A DNA stretch of 64,000 bases, from positions 248,001 through 312,000 of the forward strand of contig JBAJFG010000590.1 of assembly GCA_037903475.1 (NCBI GenBank), in the 5' to 3' direction. The notes below the pieces were generated by a model, which was not told the origin of the DNA, did not search any database, and worked only from the letters and a program-made list of their open reading frames with translations. The translations under genes were made by a program, and so were the position numbers. Below, piece by piece: positions 44,311 to 55,748 of this stretch; the first letter of the stretch is position 1, and each line of letters starts with the position of its first letter. This DNA is from Ancylostoma caninum. Taxonomy: Eukaryota; Nematoda; Chromadorea; Rhabditida; Ancylostomatidae.

Positions 44311-44610
44311 TCACGGAGATGGTGTAAGAATCCGACCAGGTGTATCACAGGTGAACCAAGATTCTCCAAAGCTTTGATTGAAGGTATTCTCAGTCATCTG
44401 AACTGTGGAGTTTAGCAGCCCGCGGTCTAAAAGTTGCCTCACACTAAGCATCCCATAAGTTTCTAAGTTGATACGTAGAGACAAGTTCGTTGAGGCAAAT
44501 CCAAGCGCGATAACGGAAAAGAACGGTGAAGTTTTAAATGAGCGGTTTTCCGGCCAGTAAAGTTGTGTATTCTGGTATCCGCAAAGCTGCCATGAAGAGC
44601 TGTCAACCAT
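44311..44610 (-). CDS. Unrecognised open frame, possible host exon
   Basis: A 99-residue minus-strand frame outside any repeat I could identify, with balanced amino-acid composition and three Cys. It ends with FTCDTPGRILTPSP and a TGA. No domain, signal peptide or membrane segment is recognised and no clear splice acceptor lies upstream. A chance open frame is equally possible. Confidence 0.15.
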   Translation of the reverse strand: MVDSSSWQLCGYQNTQLYWPENRSFKTSPFFSVIALGFASTNLSLRINLETYGMLSVRQLLDRGLLNSTVQMTENTFNQSFGESWFTCDTPGRILTPSP

Positions 44611-45962
44611 TTTCCCACTCGTTCAATGTGATGATACCCGTGCGGAAGAGGGACTTCGATCTAACATGTTTCGGTTTAGTGAGTATATCACGTCCAATTC
44701 TCCGTCAAATCCCCTGTACCTCCGCACATTTTTTGGTCAGGCAAATGAAATGACGAATGTTCCAGTATCTGGTATTCAAAATTATTCAATTTTGAAAAAA
44801 AAATTGCAAAACAAAAAGCAAAAGCAGAGAATCAGATCGAGTATTTTCAGCTAAAGGTAAGCATGGGACGCCAACGTGCTGGCACTGTTTCAGAACCCTT
44901 CTTCATTTCGTTTCTCCTTTTTCCTGACCTGAGTTTTCGCAAGCCAAGATATTCACCGGGGAATAGCATAGATCAGTAGCAATGTTGAAATGTTATCAAA
45001 GGAGTGAAATGAAACTGGCTATATAAAATTAGAAGCTCACAACTCGTAATATCTTAACCAGAACTTAGCATCTCTTCAGTTGTTACATATGACGTGTCTC
45101 ACAGTCAGCTAATCTTCAGATGTGTTCGACATAATAGAACGGAGGACGGCATCATCGAACGGTGGAAGCGACAAAGGTGAGAAAAGCGTGACAACTACAT
45201 ACAACGAAGTGTGCTGAATAAACGAACGAAATGTAGATAACATAAAACAGTGAAAAAAATCACTCATATTTTGACCGGAACCGTTTCAATTCAAGTAAAG
45301 GTGTGTTACCGAAGCACATTTAGTGTGGGGTGAAAATTACAACCAGCTGGACTCAAGTTTTTTTTGCTTCTCGCTTTGCTGTCGGGTAACATCCTCCTCT
45401 TCACGCGCCGGCCACTCCTCATCCTCATCTCCCTTTGTTCGCACTTCTTTCACTGCCCCGCCTCATACCAGTCAGATAGCATTTATAACGTTTATCCACG
45501 CTCAAGGGCTGTCATCATAGTATAAACAACACAACAGAATTATAAAAACAACACAACAGAATTATAAAATGTGGTTATTTGTGTGCTTGCTAAAGGAGAT
45601 TTCAGTCAGGCTTGACTGCAATGTACAAAGGAAGAAGAGTCTACTAAAGAAAACTAATGGAGACGTTGCAATATATGTGCCCACTTGCTCGCCGACTGAC
45701 TCTGTGTGAGTGTATTCCTTTTTTTTGCTTTCTTGGAAATGAACATATGTATTATACATGTAATTAGACATCTCAGAATATTCGAAGGGACTCTGCAACA
45801 GTGCGTATCCTCTTTAGATTTCTTCGAAATATTCAAATTTCGCACCTACACTTTTTTTCTTTTTTTTCGCCAACGTGACAACAATATCCTATCATATTCT
45901 TGAAGGCAGCAGCGATAGAAAATTTAGTCGAAGAGATTCCAGCGTACCCATAGGCTAGACAT
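44611..45962. other. No recognisable gene
   Basis: Contains a short direct duplication ACAACACAGAATTATAAAA at about 45530-45566. No coding signature. Confidence 0.4.
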
Positions 45963-45969
45963 ACGTAGG

Positions 45970-46246
45970 TCGCTGGTGGACGCAGGGGGGGGGGCGCCCC
46001 CCTACGAGAATGGGTCGCCAAATTTTGGAAATTACTATACAATACGAATAAAAATCTTGTATTAGTTTATTTTTAATTGCTTATTTTTATTATTATTTTT
46101 GATATATTTTTATTTTTTATTTATTACTATAATCAATATTTTTATTAATTTTATTTTCCATCTGGGTCCCCAAAGCGGCGGAGACTCCAGTTTTTCTCAC
46201 GCTGCCCCCTCCCCCCCCCCCCGCCCACTTTTTGCGTCCACCACTG
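45970..46246. mobile_element. AT-rich TIR element, intact copy
   Basis: A 277-bp element with inverted ends CTGGTGGACGCA and TGCGTCCACCA, bordered by the 7-bp direct repeat ACGTAGG (45963-45969, 46247-46253). C/G-homopolymer tracts lie just inside each end and the centre is very AT-rich. Same family as the interrupted copy at 36397-38861. Confidence 0.78.
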
Positions 46247-46439
46247 ACGTAGGCTGGGCATTTTTTAAAGTGACTTTTGACCGCTTCCCATCTGTATATA
46301 TAAAAGTGAAAGTTTGTATGTATGTGTGTATGTACGTGTGTAATGAATAGAAATCGCGGAGGGTGGACCAATCCGGACCCAATTTTGCATCATCCTTCTC
46401 TGGCCGGCGGAGGTTGTAGGCTACTTTGCACATGGGGAT

Positions 46440-46735
46440 ATCTATTGATTTATCGATTACATCGATCTTATTGATTTTTCGTTATTTTTGCCCAGGGGTC
46501 GGTGAGGGCATGTCTTCTGGGACAAGTTCCTCAGTACACCGAATGCAAACACTAAAACCACTTCGCACGAAGTATTGACTCATTGATTTTGTCGATTTTT
46601 TCCATTTTCGTTCGGGGACGGACAAGGACATGTCTTCTGGGGTTTCTCAATACGCTGAATACGCATATGACAACCACGTTGCATGAAATATCGATTTATC
46701 GATTTAATTGATTTTTGGCTACATATCGTATATAC
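46440..46735. repeat. Two tandem copies of an about 150-bp unit
   Basis: Both halves carry ATTGATTT.TCGATT, GGACATGTCTTCTGGG-like, a TACACCGAATGC/TACGCTGAATACGC word and a CACGAAGTAT/CATGAAATAT word, in the same order. The upstream 46290-46440 (TATATAAAAGTGAAAGTTTGTATG) looks like an element 5' end. Confidence 0.65.
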
Positions 46736-47429
46736 AATCCTCCTATATAAAGACTGGTAAGGGTCCAGATTTTTCTGGCGTCAGACCATGAGAGTTTTGT
46801 GAAATCTTTTGTGCAGTGCAGTGCATAGACAATGGTGGAGGGAGAGATGCGCAGACGTCATACGAAAAACCGATTTATGGAGCGAGATGAGACTAGATCT
46901 TCGCGGGACCCGCAATTTCGAAATCCTTGCACAGTGACTGTCCTACGCTGGCGGTCTCACAGCCAACCGATGAGACAGAGCTAACAAGGCTTTAAGGCAG
47001 CACATTATACGGAGCAGGATAGCCACTGCTGTTCAGTCAGAACCAACTCTTGCACCGCAGATCAGCATGAGCGAGATCCGTGTGCGGCCGGGGAACTCTC
47101 TAGGCCCAGTGCAGCGGTGGTATCCGCCGCACTTCCCACATGCCGCACGTTCTCGTCCTAGCATCCGTCCGAAAACTCTGAGCGATTCTGCAGCCAAGAG
47201 ATTCAAGTTGTACACTCACATGCATAGACAAAGTGCGTCATTACAGACCACAGTGACACTTCCTGTGATCAAGTATGTAATTATTCAAATTTTCTGGATA
47301 ACTCCTAACTTCTTCCCATTGCTCTCGAGATTTACAAAGGGTAAGGACGCACGGACGATAGGTGTGAAAGGGGCGAATAGTGACAGATACCGTTATGTCG
47401 ATGGAGTAGGGGTTGTACTGTGACTCAGC
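46736..47429. other. Possible TTAA-type end at 46993; otherwise unassigned
   Basis: TTTAAGGCAGCACATT at 46991 resembles a TTAA-type terminus without a partner I could find. 46845-46975 resembles 51950-52160. A 118-residue plus-strand frame at 47067-47423 runs into the minisatellite and has no known domain. Confidence 0.4.
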
Positions 47430-49099
47430 GTTGGCTGACATGGCCCAGGTGGGAGAAATGCCAGAATAGGGGTTCACCGATGGACGATGGGTCTGTGGTG
47501 GCCAAAAAGTGAGTGAATGACAGGGAACGGTCATGCCGATGGAACAGGGGTCCGCTGTGGCCCAGGTGTGAGGAACACCAGCATTCTGGTAAACTGAAGG
47601 GAGGATGGGTCTGCTGTGGCCTGAAAGTTGAGGGAACGCCAGCATTCGGGTCTAACGAAGGGGGTCTTCTGGGGCCTGAAAGTTAAGGGAACTCCAAGAT
47701 ACGGGTACGCAGATGGAAGAGGGTGTGCGTTGTGGTCTGAAAATGTGGGGAACGCCAAGATACGGGTTCGCTGGCATAGGAGAGGTCCGCTGTGCCCCTG
47801 GTGCGAGGAACGCCAGAATATGAGTCTGTTGTAGCCAAAACTGTGAGAATGACAGGATACGGTTATGCAGATGGAAAGGTGGCTCAGTTGTTAAAAACGC
47901 CAACATTCAGGTCCATCGAAGAGGGGAAGAGTCTGCTGTGGCCTGAAAGCTAAGCGAACTCCAGGATACGGATTCCTGAATGGTAGAGGGGATGTGCCTG
48001 TGGTCCAAAAATGTGGAGAACGCCAAAATACGGGTTCGCTGGTGTAAGAGAGGTCTGCTGTGCCCCAGGTGCGAGGAACGCCAGAATATGGGTCTGTTGT
48101 GGCCAAAACTGTGGGAATGCCAGGATGCGGTTATGACGATGGAGTGGGGGTCCGCTGTGGCCCGGGTGTGAGGAACGCCAGGATATGGGGTACAATGAAG
48201 GGGGATGGGTCTGTTGTGCCCTAAAAGTGTGGGAATCCCAGTATGCGGTTATGCCGATGGAGAAGAAGTCCGCTTCCACAGTGAGGAACGAGGAGATACT
48301 GTTGACGGATGGAGAGGGGTCCGTTGGCCCAAGTGTGAGGAATAAAAGAATTCGAGTTCACCGATGGGAGATGGGTCTGCTTTGCCCTAAAGTGTGGGAA
48401 TCCCAGGGTCACGCCGATGGAATAGGGGTCCGCTGTGGCCCAGGTGTGAGGACACCAGCATTCTGGTCCACCGAAGGAGGGATGGGTCTGCTGGGGCCTG
48501 AAAGGTGAGGGAACTCCAGGATACGGGTTGGGATCTGCGCTGTGGTCTAAAAATGTAGGGAACGTCAAGGTAGGGGTTCGCGGGTATAAGAAAGGTCCGC
48601 TGTGGTCCAGGTGCTAGGAACGCCGGAATGTGGGTCTGATGTCCGCTTAATGTGGGGAATGCCAGGATGCGGTTATGCCGATGGAGGAGAGGTCCGCTTT
48701 TACCCAATTGTGAGGAGCGAGAAGATACTGGTTCACGGATGGAGGAGAGGTCCGCTTTTACCCAGGTGTGAATAGCTGTGTGAATAGCTCAAATGGCAGG
48801 AAACGCGCCTTAAGGAAAGATATTCGTCCAACAACAATCTCAACTTGAATTACTTCGAGTTCTTAATTACACTGTGTCGGTTACAGCAAATAGTCGACAG
48901 TTACTAGATTCATATAAATGATAAGCACGCGCAGAGTTGAGGATGACTAGCCATGGTAGGTGACATTTAAGAAGTGCGGTGACAACAAACGAGGATGTAT
49001 CATTGCATCGGAAAGTGAATTTACATGGTGATGTGTGATAAAGAGTGCTCGAGCAAGGCGCATACAAGAAGTCCGGAGTTGGCTAGGCGGCCAGACTGG
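47430..49099 (+). mobile_element. Minisatellite-carrier element, diverged array
   Basis: Array of about 50-60-bp units from 47430 to 48780 (words GAACGCCAGAATA, GGGTTCGCTGG, GGTCCGCTGTGGCC), then a degenerate terminal hairpin GTCCGGAGTTGGCTAGGC at 49071-49088 and CTGG at 49096-49099 followed by T. The unit aligns with the 59-bp unit of the other arrays through CGCC, GGGTCCA and GTG blocks. A longer period of about 268 bp is visible (47764 and 48032, and 48573 two periods on). Confidence 0.6.
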
Positions 49100-49194
49100 T
49101 AGAGTACACGCAACTCATAAGGAGAATTTCGTACTCAAACTCAATTAATTAGTATTTTCGCTTCTATTTCAATTTCCTAAGGATTTCATAGGCA

Positions 49195-49260
49195 CGAAAC
49201 TTTTGCACCTACCTCAAGTGGCTGCCCCACCCCGCTTTCTAGCGACCCGTAGGGGCGCTA

Positions 49261-49262
<2 letters not shown>
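49195..49262. repeat. Short dispersed repeat ending in a GCGxCCCGTxGGGGCGC palindrome
   Basis: AACTTTTGCACC..AAGTGGCTGCCCCACCCC followed by AGCGACCCGTAGGGGCGCT. Relatives lie at 52925-53070 and, inverted, at 60725-60800. It may be the 3' end of a retroposon. Confidence 0.65.

Positions 49263-49303
<41 letters not shown>
49261..49303. repeat. (AT)n microsatellite
   Basis: About 43 bp of TA repeats. A second, impure AT-rich tract is at 49395-49470. Confidence 0.95.
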
Positions 49304-49304
<1 letters not shown>

Positions 49305-49470
49305 TTACTTTGATATTTTGATGGTCCATCTTCACTGCTGGGTTAGTCTTCTCAGTGTGGACCACATTCGCTCCAGGTTCTCCTGTCTTGTCCTGTATAT
49401 ATATATATTTATATATTTATATATAACATATATTATATATATTATATATGTATATATACAATACATATAT

Positions 49471-52184
49471 ATTTGAGTATTAGGTGGGTGCAAAAGAAAC
49501 CGTGTTGTCTCTATTTTCTTTCGCAATTTTAATGAACGACAACTTCGGCAAACCACAATGATAGTCTAATTAGCGGTAACCATTGCTTTTCGTATGAGAA
49601 GGACTCTGGCACCGTACGTCACTATCTCGTGGAATAACGAAGCCAAGAATAACGAGAACCTTGTTTTTGAAGTAAGAGATTCCGGAGCTGAGAAAAGTGG
49701 AAGAAACACGACAATTTTCTTGAAGAACACGATCACTACACAAAAGTTTCGCATTTAGATTAGCAATGTTCATGCCAGCCCTCGAAACCAAATTTGGCCT
49801 AAATTTGGGTAGCAGAAAATGGGCTTTTGAGCGTCTCGAGCGTTTTTCCAGCAGATAGATGCTGAAGATGTACTTTCTGGAAAGGAGATTAGAGATAATA
49901 ACTCAGTAAGAATTCTAGAACTGGCAAGGAAAATGCTTCAAGAAGTGCTCATCCTCATTTCTCCAACAGCAAAGCCGTTGCAACAGAGCCACACGTGGAG
50001 TAAGTACGGACATCATGACCTAATACAAAGAAGGTGTTTTGGACTGTTTTCATTACAACTGGGTGTTAACATAAGTTCTCGACCGTTTTCCAGTTGTAGT
50101 TTTCTCCTCCAAATTGATTTCTTTTACTCCACCGAACTGATATCTTTTAGCTGTGCATTATAGATGGTTTGGAAGTATGGAAGCGCTTCATGCTCTACAA
50201 GAATATTGAGCCGATCCTTCCTAAACAAATATTATTCGAAATTTTTTAAGCCTAAGATATGAAGAAGTGAGTTTATAAAAAGCAGCATTACCGACTGCAG
50301 TATCTCCTGGCACTTTCTAGAAGCTCGAATGGCCGCCAACACTGCTCAAGATCTATGCTAAGTGAAGGGACGGTGTGCTCGAAAAACTGCACTATAATAT
50401 CTGCGATATCTTAAGTTTGAAGAAGACACAGTTAGTCTTTGGGACACCAATGGGTTCGACCAAAAATTCTACAGGGTAGCCTTTAGAGATGCTGGGGAGG
50501 AATCGTATGCTCTAGGTTGACAACATGCTTTTTGAATGTGTCTCGGGAACGAGTCAATACAGCTGAAAGGAAACATTCGCAGGGTTCAGTAATGCTACCC
50601 CATGATAATGTCGGGCCTCACGGCCAACACCGTTAAGGACCTCCAAGGGCTCATCGAGCTCACACGTTCTAAAAGCGTAGGCTACTCTTTTGTCGCTATT
50701 GAATGTAATAAAGAGATGGTGTTATTCCTCGATTTGGCACTTATCTTCGTAGGTCCAGAAATTAGGTAAATCAATGTTTCCGAGATGTCTCATAATGTTA
50801 CCACAGTAGAGAAAGGAAGTGCGTTTCCGAAAGGTATGGAGTGCTTCACGGGAGGATGGCAATAGGACAGAAAAACACGAGACTGAAAGAATCGTGAGGA
50901 CATATGAACTCCTAATATAATGTGATATATATTTTGGGAATACTAGTGTTTCCGTTGCTTTTTTGAGAAAGTTTACTCGCTCATAAGTTGTGATGTTTGT
51001 TCAAAAGTGGTGAGAATCAGAACTTTGGTAGTTTGGTGGTGAGAATCAGAAAACCGTGCAGAAAGCAGCACCTTCAGCAGCTATTTCAGATTTTATCTGC
51101 CAGTGCAGTGCTTGGAGGTGCAAAAATACTGTTGGTGTGTACATACGGCTACAGGAGAACCAATCCCAGGTAATCCCAAATGTTAAACGTGTGTTTTTTC
51201 CTGTCCTCTAACAATCCGCGTAGCCATAACCTAGTTGTAAGAAGTAACGCACTAACCATTCCACAATTTCATTTCTCCACCGTGACTTCTGAGTTGTAAG
51301 GAAGATTCCATATCATCTACCGTGGCTACTTCCTAACAGTGCCTCACTTTCAAACAAATCTCTCTCCCTTTCACCTGATTATCCGGTGCACTTTCGTCCT
51401 ATAATTCTTTGTGAAGGGCTGGACAAGTAAAAGTAAAATCATTGGATGAGGCCACAGTATCCTTAGACTTTTATTTTTTCTCACAGTCGCCTTCCACTTG
51501 CTCCAGAACTGCATAAACTCAGATTTTAGGCACTGCCATTCTGAATGCGAAGCCACACTGTGAAGAAGAGAAACCAACACCAAAGTCGAAAAAGAATAGA
51601 AGAAACAGTATGTTTCTTCGCATTATATTCGCCCGGAATGATCTAACATTCTTTTTCCAGGATGCACGGGCAGGCGAAGAGTACGCTTTATACGACGCTT
51701 AATCGCATCTATTAAGGCTGAGATGATAATAACAGGTAACAAGAACTCCCGACTTGGAACATGTAAGAGGAAGAGAACTTTGGATTGGATCGGAGATATC
51801 AAAATTGATTGTCGGATTGCCCGGCATGAGAAGCATGGCGGTACCTACTCGAAACTCTCAGATGGTGCATGCTCCTACCGCTTACTTCATTTCACCATGC
51901 CCCGCTTATCGAGACCTCTATCCATCAATCAATAATTTGACATCTATTAAACAAAGCGCCGTAAGGAGGCTAGAGCGGCTAGAGATGCGCGGCGGCACTC
52001 TTAGACATCGCAATCTTAAGGCGCAGACGGTGGGCTGAAATGGCCGATTTTTAGCGACTCAGGCACATTCGTTTCGGGACTCGCAATTACGTCACTGTTG
52101 ACTTTCCCGCATGCATGAGGTAGTGATTTCATCACCTTCGCTGGCGGTCTCGCAGCATGGGAGTGAGGGAGTGTTTACAGGAGG
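49471..52184. other. Unassigned; inverted-repeat member at 50480-50575
   Basis: 50480-50575 is almost identical to the reverse complement of 52977-53062. A short possible exon at 51489-51560 (acceptor TTTTTTCTCACAG) encodes only 24 residues before a stop. I recognise no gene. Confidence 0.4.
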
Positions 52185-52830
52185 GGTTTGTTTACGAGTC
52201 CACCGATGGAGAAGGCCCGCCGTGGCCCAGCGGTGCGGGGGACGCCAGGATGCGGGTCCACCGATGGAGAATAGGCCCGCCGTAGCCCATTAGTGTGGTG
52301 GACGCCAGAATGCGGGTCCACCGATGAAGAAAGGACCTGTCGTAGCCCAATGGTGTGGAGAATGTCAGGATACGGGTTCACTTTGGTCCGATAGTGTTGA
52401 GAATGCCGGCATGCGAGCTCGCCCTTGGAGAACGGTTCAGACTTACCCTAACTGTGAGGAAGGCGCCAGAATGCGGGCGCTAAGATGGAGGAAGGGGCCA
52501 CCGTGGTCAAGTGGTGTGGATAACACCAGGATACGGGTCCGCCAATATAGGATTGGTCCGTGACACTCAGCAAAGTGGAGAATACCAGGATACGGTTCAG
52601 CCGATGGTGAACGTGTTCACTGTGGACTAGTAGTGAAGATGACCCCAGAATACGGGTCAACTGATGAAGAAAGCCCGCTGCGGCCCACTAGTGTGGAAAA
52701 CACTCGGATTCGATTTCTTCTTAGTCCAATAGTGTGGAGAACGGCAGGATACAGTTCCGCCGATGGAGAACGCGTTAGCCCGGTAGTGAGGAGTACGCGC
52801 GAATACACCACAAGATGAAGAACGGACTTC
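52185..52830. repeat. About 60-bp minisatellite array
   Basis: About eleven diverged units containing GACGCCAGAATGCGGGTCCA, CCGATGGAGAA and GCCCGCCGTAGCCCA. The unit aligns with those of 47430-48780 and, more distantly, with the 59-bp arrays. Confidence 0.9.
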
Positions 52831-52924
52831 TCATACTCATACTCTACTCATAAGAAGGACTTCATGTTTGGGCCCATTTAAAGATTGGTTCTGCTTCTTT
52901 ATCAATTTTCTAGATATTTTGCAA

Positions 52925-53070
52925 GTGTGAAGCTCTTGCGCATGTCCCAAGTGGGTGCCCCACCCCACACCTCCTTTCAGCTGTATTGACTCGTTCCCGA
53001 GACACATTCAAAAAGCATGTTGTCAACCTAGAGCATACGATTCCTCCCCAGCGTCCCGATGGGGCGCTAG
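52925..53070. repeat. Dispersed repeat, inverted partner of 50480-50575
   Basis: Contains the 49195-type segment (GTGGGTGCCCCACCCC) plus about 85 bp that match 50480-50575 in reverse complement almost perfectly, ending CCAGCGTCCCGATGGGGCGC. Confidence 0.75.
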
Positions 53071-54042
53071 TAGACTGAATGTCTGATTATCTGATAAGCT
53101 GTGTTTAATACTAGTGACAAATAGTAACAGTCCCATCTCATACTTCTCATCGACGTTGTCGTAGCTATCGTTCAGGTTCCAGTGTTTGTGTATCCTGCTC
53201 TTATTTTTTATTCTTCATTTAGTCTCTGCATCGCAACGGTACGGCTGATATCGTACTGAATTTGTGAAGAGTCCAGCGGTTTACTATCATCTCCACGCAT
53301 ATAGTGGACGTCAATGGCGGTGGCCCATCCGTAGTCTTCGGAAGGACGCCGCGCGCGCCATAATCGATGTCTTCTGCTGATGTGATGTTATTTCTAGCAC
53401 TTTTTACCCGTTTTGAGGATTTTCGACCGGGTCGGGAAGCGCTTAGAAATAGCATTCCTGCGGCAGACGAGACTGATCCCGATGCGCACGGCGCGGTTGC
53501 GCAGCGTCCTTTTCGTGGCCGCGAATGGGTCACCGTCATTGTCGTCCACTGTACATTTCTTCAACTTTTCTAACACATGCTTGAGTTTTCTTCCCTTTGT
53601 CGTCGTCGAGCCATCTTTGCAAGCTTTTGCCATTTAGAGTTCCTTGTAGCTTCTGCAGTAGATACATCTGTCCGTCGTCTGCCGCGAACCCTCGTTTCAG
53701 ACGGGCCGATATCGAGTACTACATTGTCTACGAAAGCATTGAAACACCTTTCAGCCTTTCGTACGGAAGCTAAAGTTGAAAACAGCAAACATGTGGCGGA
53801 GTTGCATGTGATGCGCTGGATAAATGGGCGTGCGACCCACGGTGGTCCATGACGGATTGGATCTTTTTTCCATAGTTCAATCAGAAGTGGGACGGAGGTG
53901 GTCGACCGCTCACCGAGGCACAGCAAATGGAAGACTGTATTCTGCTCTTACCTGTAGGCTATTCAGTATAGATATCGTAAGGAGTTCGGGGTTTTACGGC
54001 AGCATCATCCACGATTTTCTTATATCAGTCCACTCCTCATTT
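53071..54042. other. Unassigned; protein-like minus-strand frames at 53219-53926
   Basis: Several overlapping minus-strand frames of about 80-120 residues look like a decayed coding sequence shifted between frames, rich in Arg and Lys. I recognise no family. It may be an old transposon. Confidence 0.3.
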
Positions 54043-54352
54043 ACCATGAGCTTGTTACTCCGCCTTTTTATGTTCACTAGCACAATCAAAGCACAAACTC
54101 GTATGAGAACAAGATGGCAGTGGACAGAGAGGGAGAACAGCATGATTGGGGAGCATAGGAAGAAGGTTGTATTTTTAGTCTTTCTGAAGAGTAGGGGCTG
54201 CTGGGATTTCATAGACAGAGTTTCTGGAGTATCAACGTCAGATTCAAATAAACAAATACGAAATCACATTCGAATGCATTGTGTGAAAACTGACAAAAGA
54301 AAAAGTGGAAATTTTGAGGAGAAACTATTGCAAAAACTGCTTATTCTACAAG
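54043..54352 (+). CDS. Possible 5' exons of the SMOC-like gene
   Basis: Starts at a Met followed by a signal-peptide-like stretch (MSLLLRLFMFTSTIKAQ). A donor GTATGAG at 54102 and an acceptor TATTTTTAG at 54168-54176 are in matching phase. The following segment (54177-54352) holds GCWDFIDRVSG and a later Cys, resembling the second half of a thyroglobulin type-1 repeat (CWCVD...G...C) with one Cys missing. It then runs FEEKLLQKLLILQ up to the point where the next exon should join. The phase fits exon 54517-54596, but the expected donor reads GATATT instead of GT. The first half of the thyroglobulin repeat is not found. Treat as tentative. Confidence 0.3.
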
Positions 54353-54516
54353 GATATTAGATGTAGAAAGGAAGAGAGGGCGCAATCCGTAAGACGTACA
54401 AACAAAAATTCCTTGTCTTTGCATTATGAAATCACAATGATTTGTGCGTCTACTATTTTCAACTTCACAACTGACTGAAAACTAGGTCTTTACTAATTCA
54501 GCCTTGTTCATTTCAG

Positions 54517-54596
54517 GAAGTGCTGTATCAGAAAATGTTGGACGAGACACAGCACTGCTGTGGAAATTCAATCAGCTCAATGTTAACAAAAACCAG
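54517..54596 (+). CDS. SMOC-like protein, exon encoding first EF-hand of EC domain
   Basis: An 80-bp exon after acceptor CATTTCAG and before donor GTATTTTG. It encodes a segment with DTALLWKFNQLNVNKNQ. This matches the start of the extracellular calcium-binding (EC) domain of SMOC/SPARC-family matrix proteins, where the W-F-x-x-L-D/N-x-N motif opens EF-hand 1. It begins with two bases of a split codon and ends in phase 0, exactly as needed to join the exon at 55749. It is too short and intron-bounded to stand out as an open frame. SMOC proteins are secreted matricellular factors that modulate BMP signalling; C. elegans smoc-1 is the likely relative (inference). Confidence 0.75.
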
Positions 54597-55748
54597 GTAT
54601 TTTGCTTTGCATGTTATTGGAATAGTTTACCAAGAAAAGTTCTTTCACTGGCATTATCATTTGCAAAGTAGGACTCAACAGCTAGAGAACATATGTTGAG
54701 TCTTACCTACCTATACATCAGAGTAGTTACGTAAATCCTTCAGTATCCGTGTTGGGTGGTAAAAATCCTGCTGACACTGCGAGTTAACGATGAACGTCAA
54801 GTCTCCCAGCTAGCGTGTAGAACTCCGGTATAAGTGAAATAAGCTTTATTGATCCGAACATGATATTCAAGTGTGGTGAGTTAATAATAATGTACAGAAC
54901 TGGGACCATACTTGCAGGTGAACTCACAGTTCGAAGTCGGGGTGTGAACTCACCGTAACGCTGAACTTCCTGTTCAGACGAGATGACGAGGATACGGGGA
55001 GCGAGAGTGTGTGGCGCGTGAGAACCAGGTCTGAAGGTCGTAATTTCGCAGATAGTCGTCCAATGGACCTTCTGCTCATCGTTTGTGACCCGTTGAGCAT
55101 GTACTAACACGTTTTCGGTAGAGACGCTTGTCGGAGTGTTCCCACTTGATCGATATTCCCACTGTTCCGATCTCCATACCTTCTATTGGAGATGGTCTCG
55201 ACTCCTCCGTGGGTGATTTTGACTGCTGAGCCAAATGCTTCCTCAAATCGAACCCTACATGTTTTGTGAGCACAGGGGTGAAGCTCACTGCATTAAAGCT
55301 AGATTCTGCGGCGCGAAACTCACCTGGCGGTTGGGTTATAACGGTCGAATTTACTGCTTTAGCCGTGGATTCTATGGTGTAGTGGTACATCTGGATAAGC
55401 TGAGGCCATCGACTCTTGCATGGCCGAAGATTTGAGGCCTCTGATGGTTTGATGGTTCCACAAAAGGCCAAATCATTAAGCGTAACGGTTGGCAGTCAAC
55501 TCATTATTTGCTCATGGTTGCAAGACATAGTGACAGTTCACTGTTATCTTTATGTGAGCGTTTGCTTGTTGTTCCGAGAAGTTTAGTACCACCCGCTATT
55601 TCTGAGAGACTGAAACCTGACCGTAAAAAAACGAGGAAAATGTATGAAAGTCGGAAACGGCGTTTCTGAAATACCGGCGCCGCCCGTATCGAACTCTTTT
55701 GAGAGCCTAAGGGAGCTGCCATCAAAACTTATGCTAAATTCTTTTCAG

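Noticed and set aside
51489..51660. Small exon chain with good splice signals (TTTTTTCTCACAG, GTATGTTT, TTTTTCCAG)
   Set aside because: The only long frame is 24 residues before a stop, and the upstream exon candidate stops in the joining frame.
53219..53926. Overlapping minus-strand frames as a gene
   Set aside because: Reading frame changes repeatedly and no domain is recognised; more likely a decayed element.
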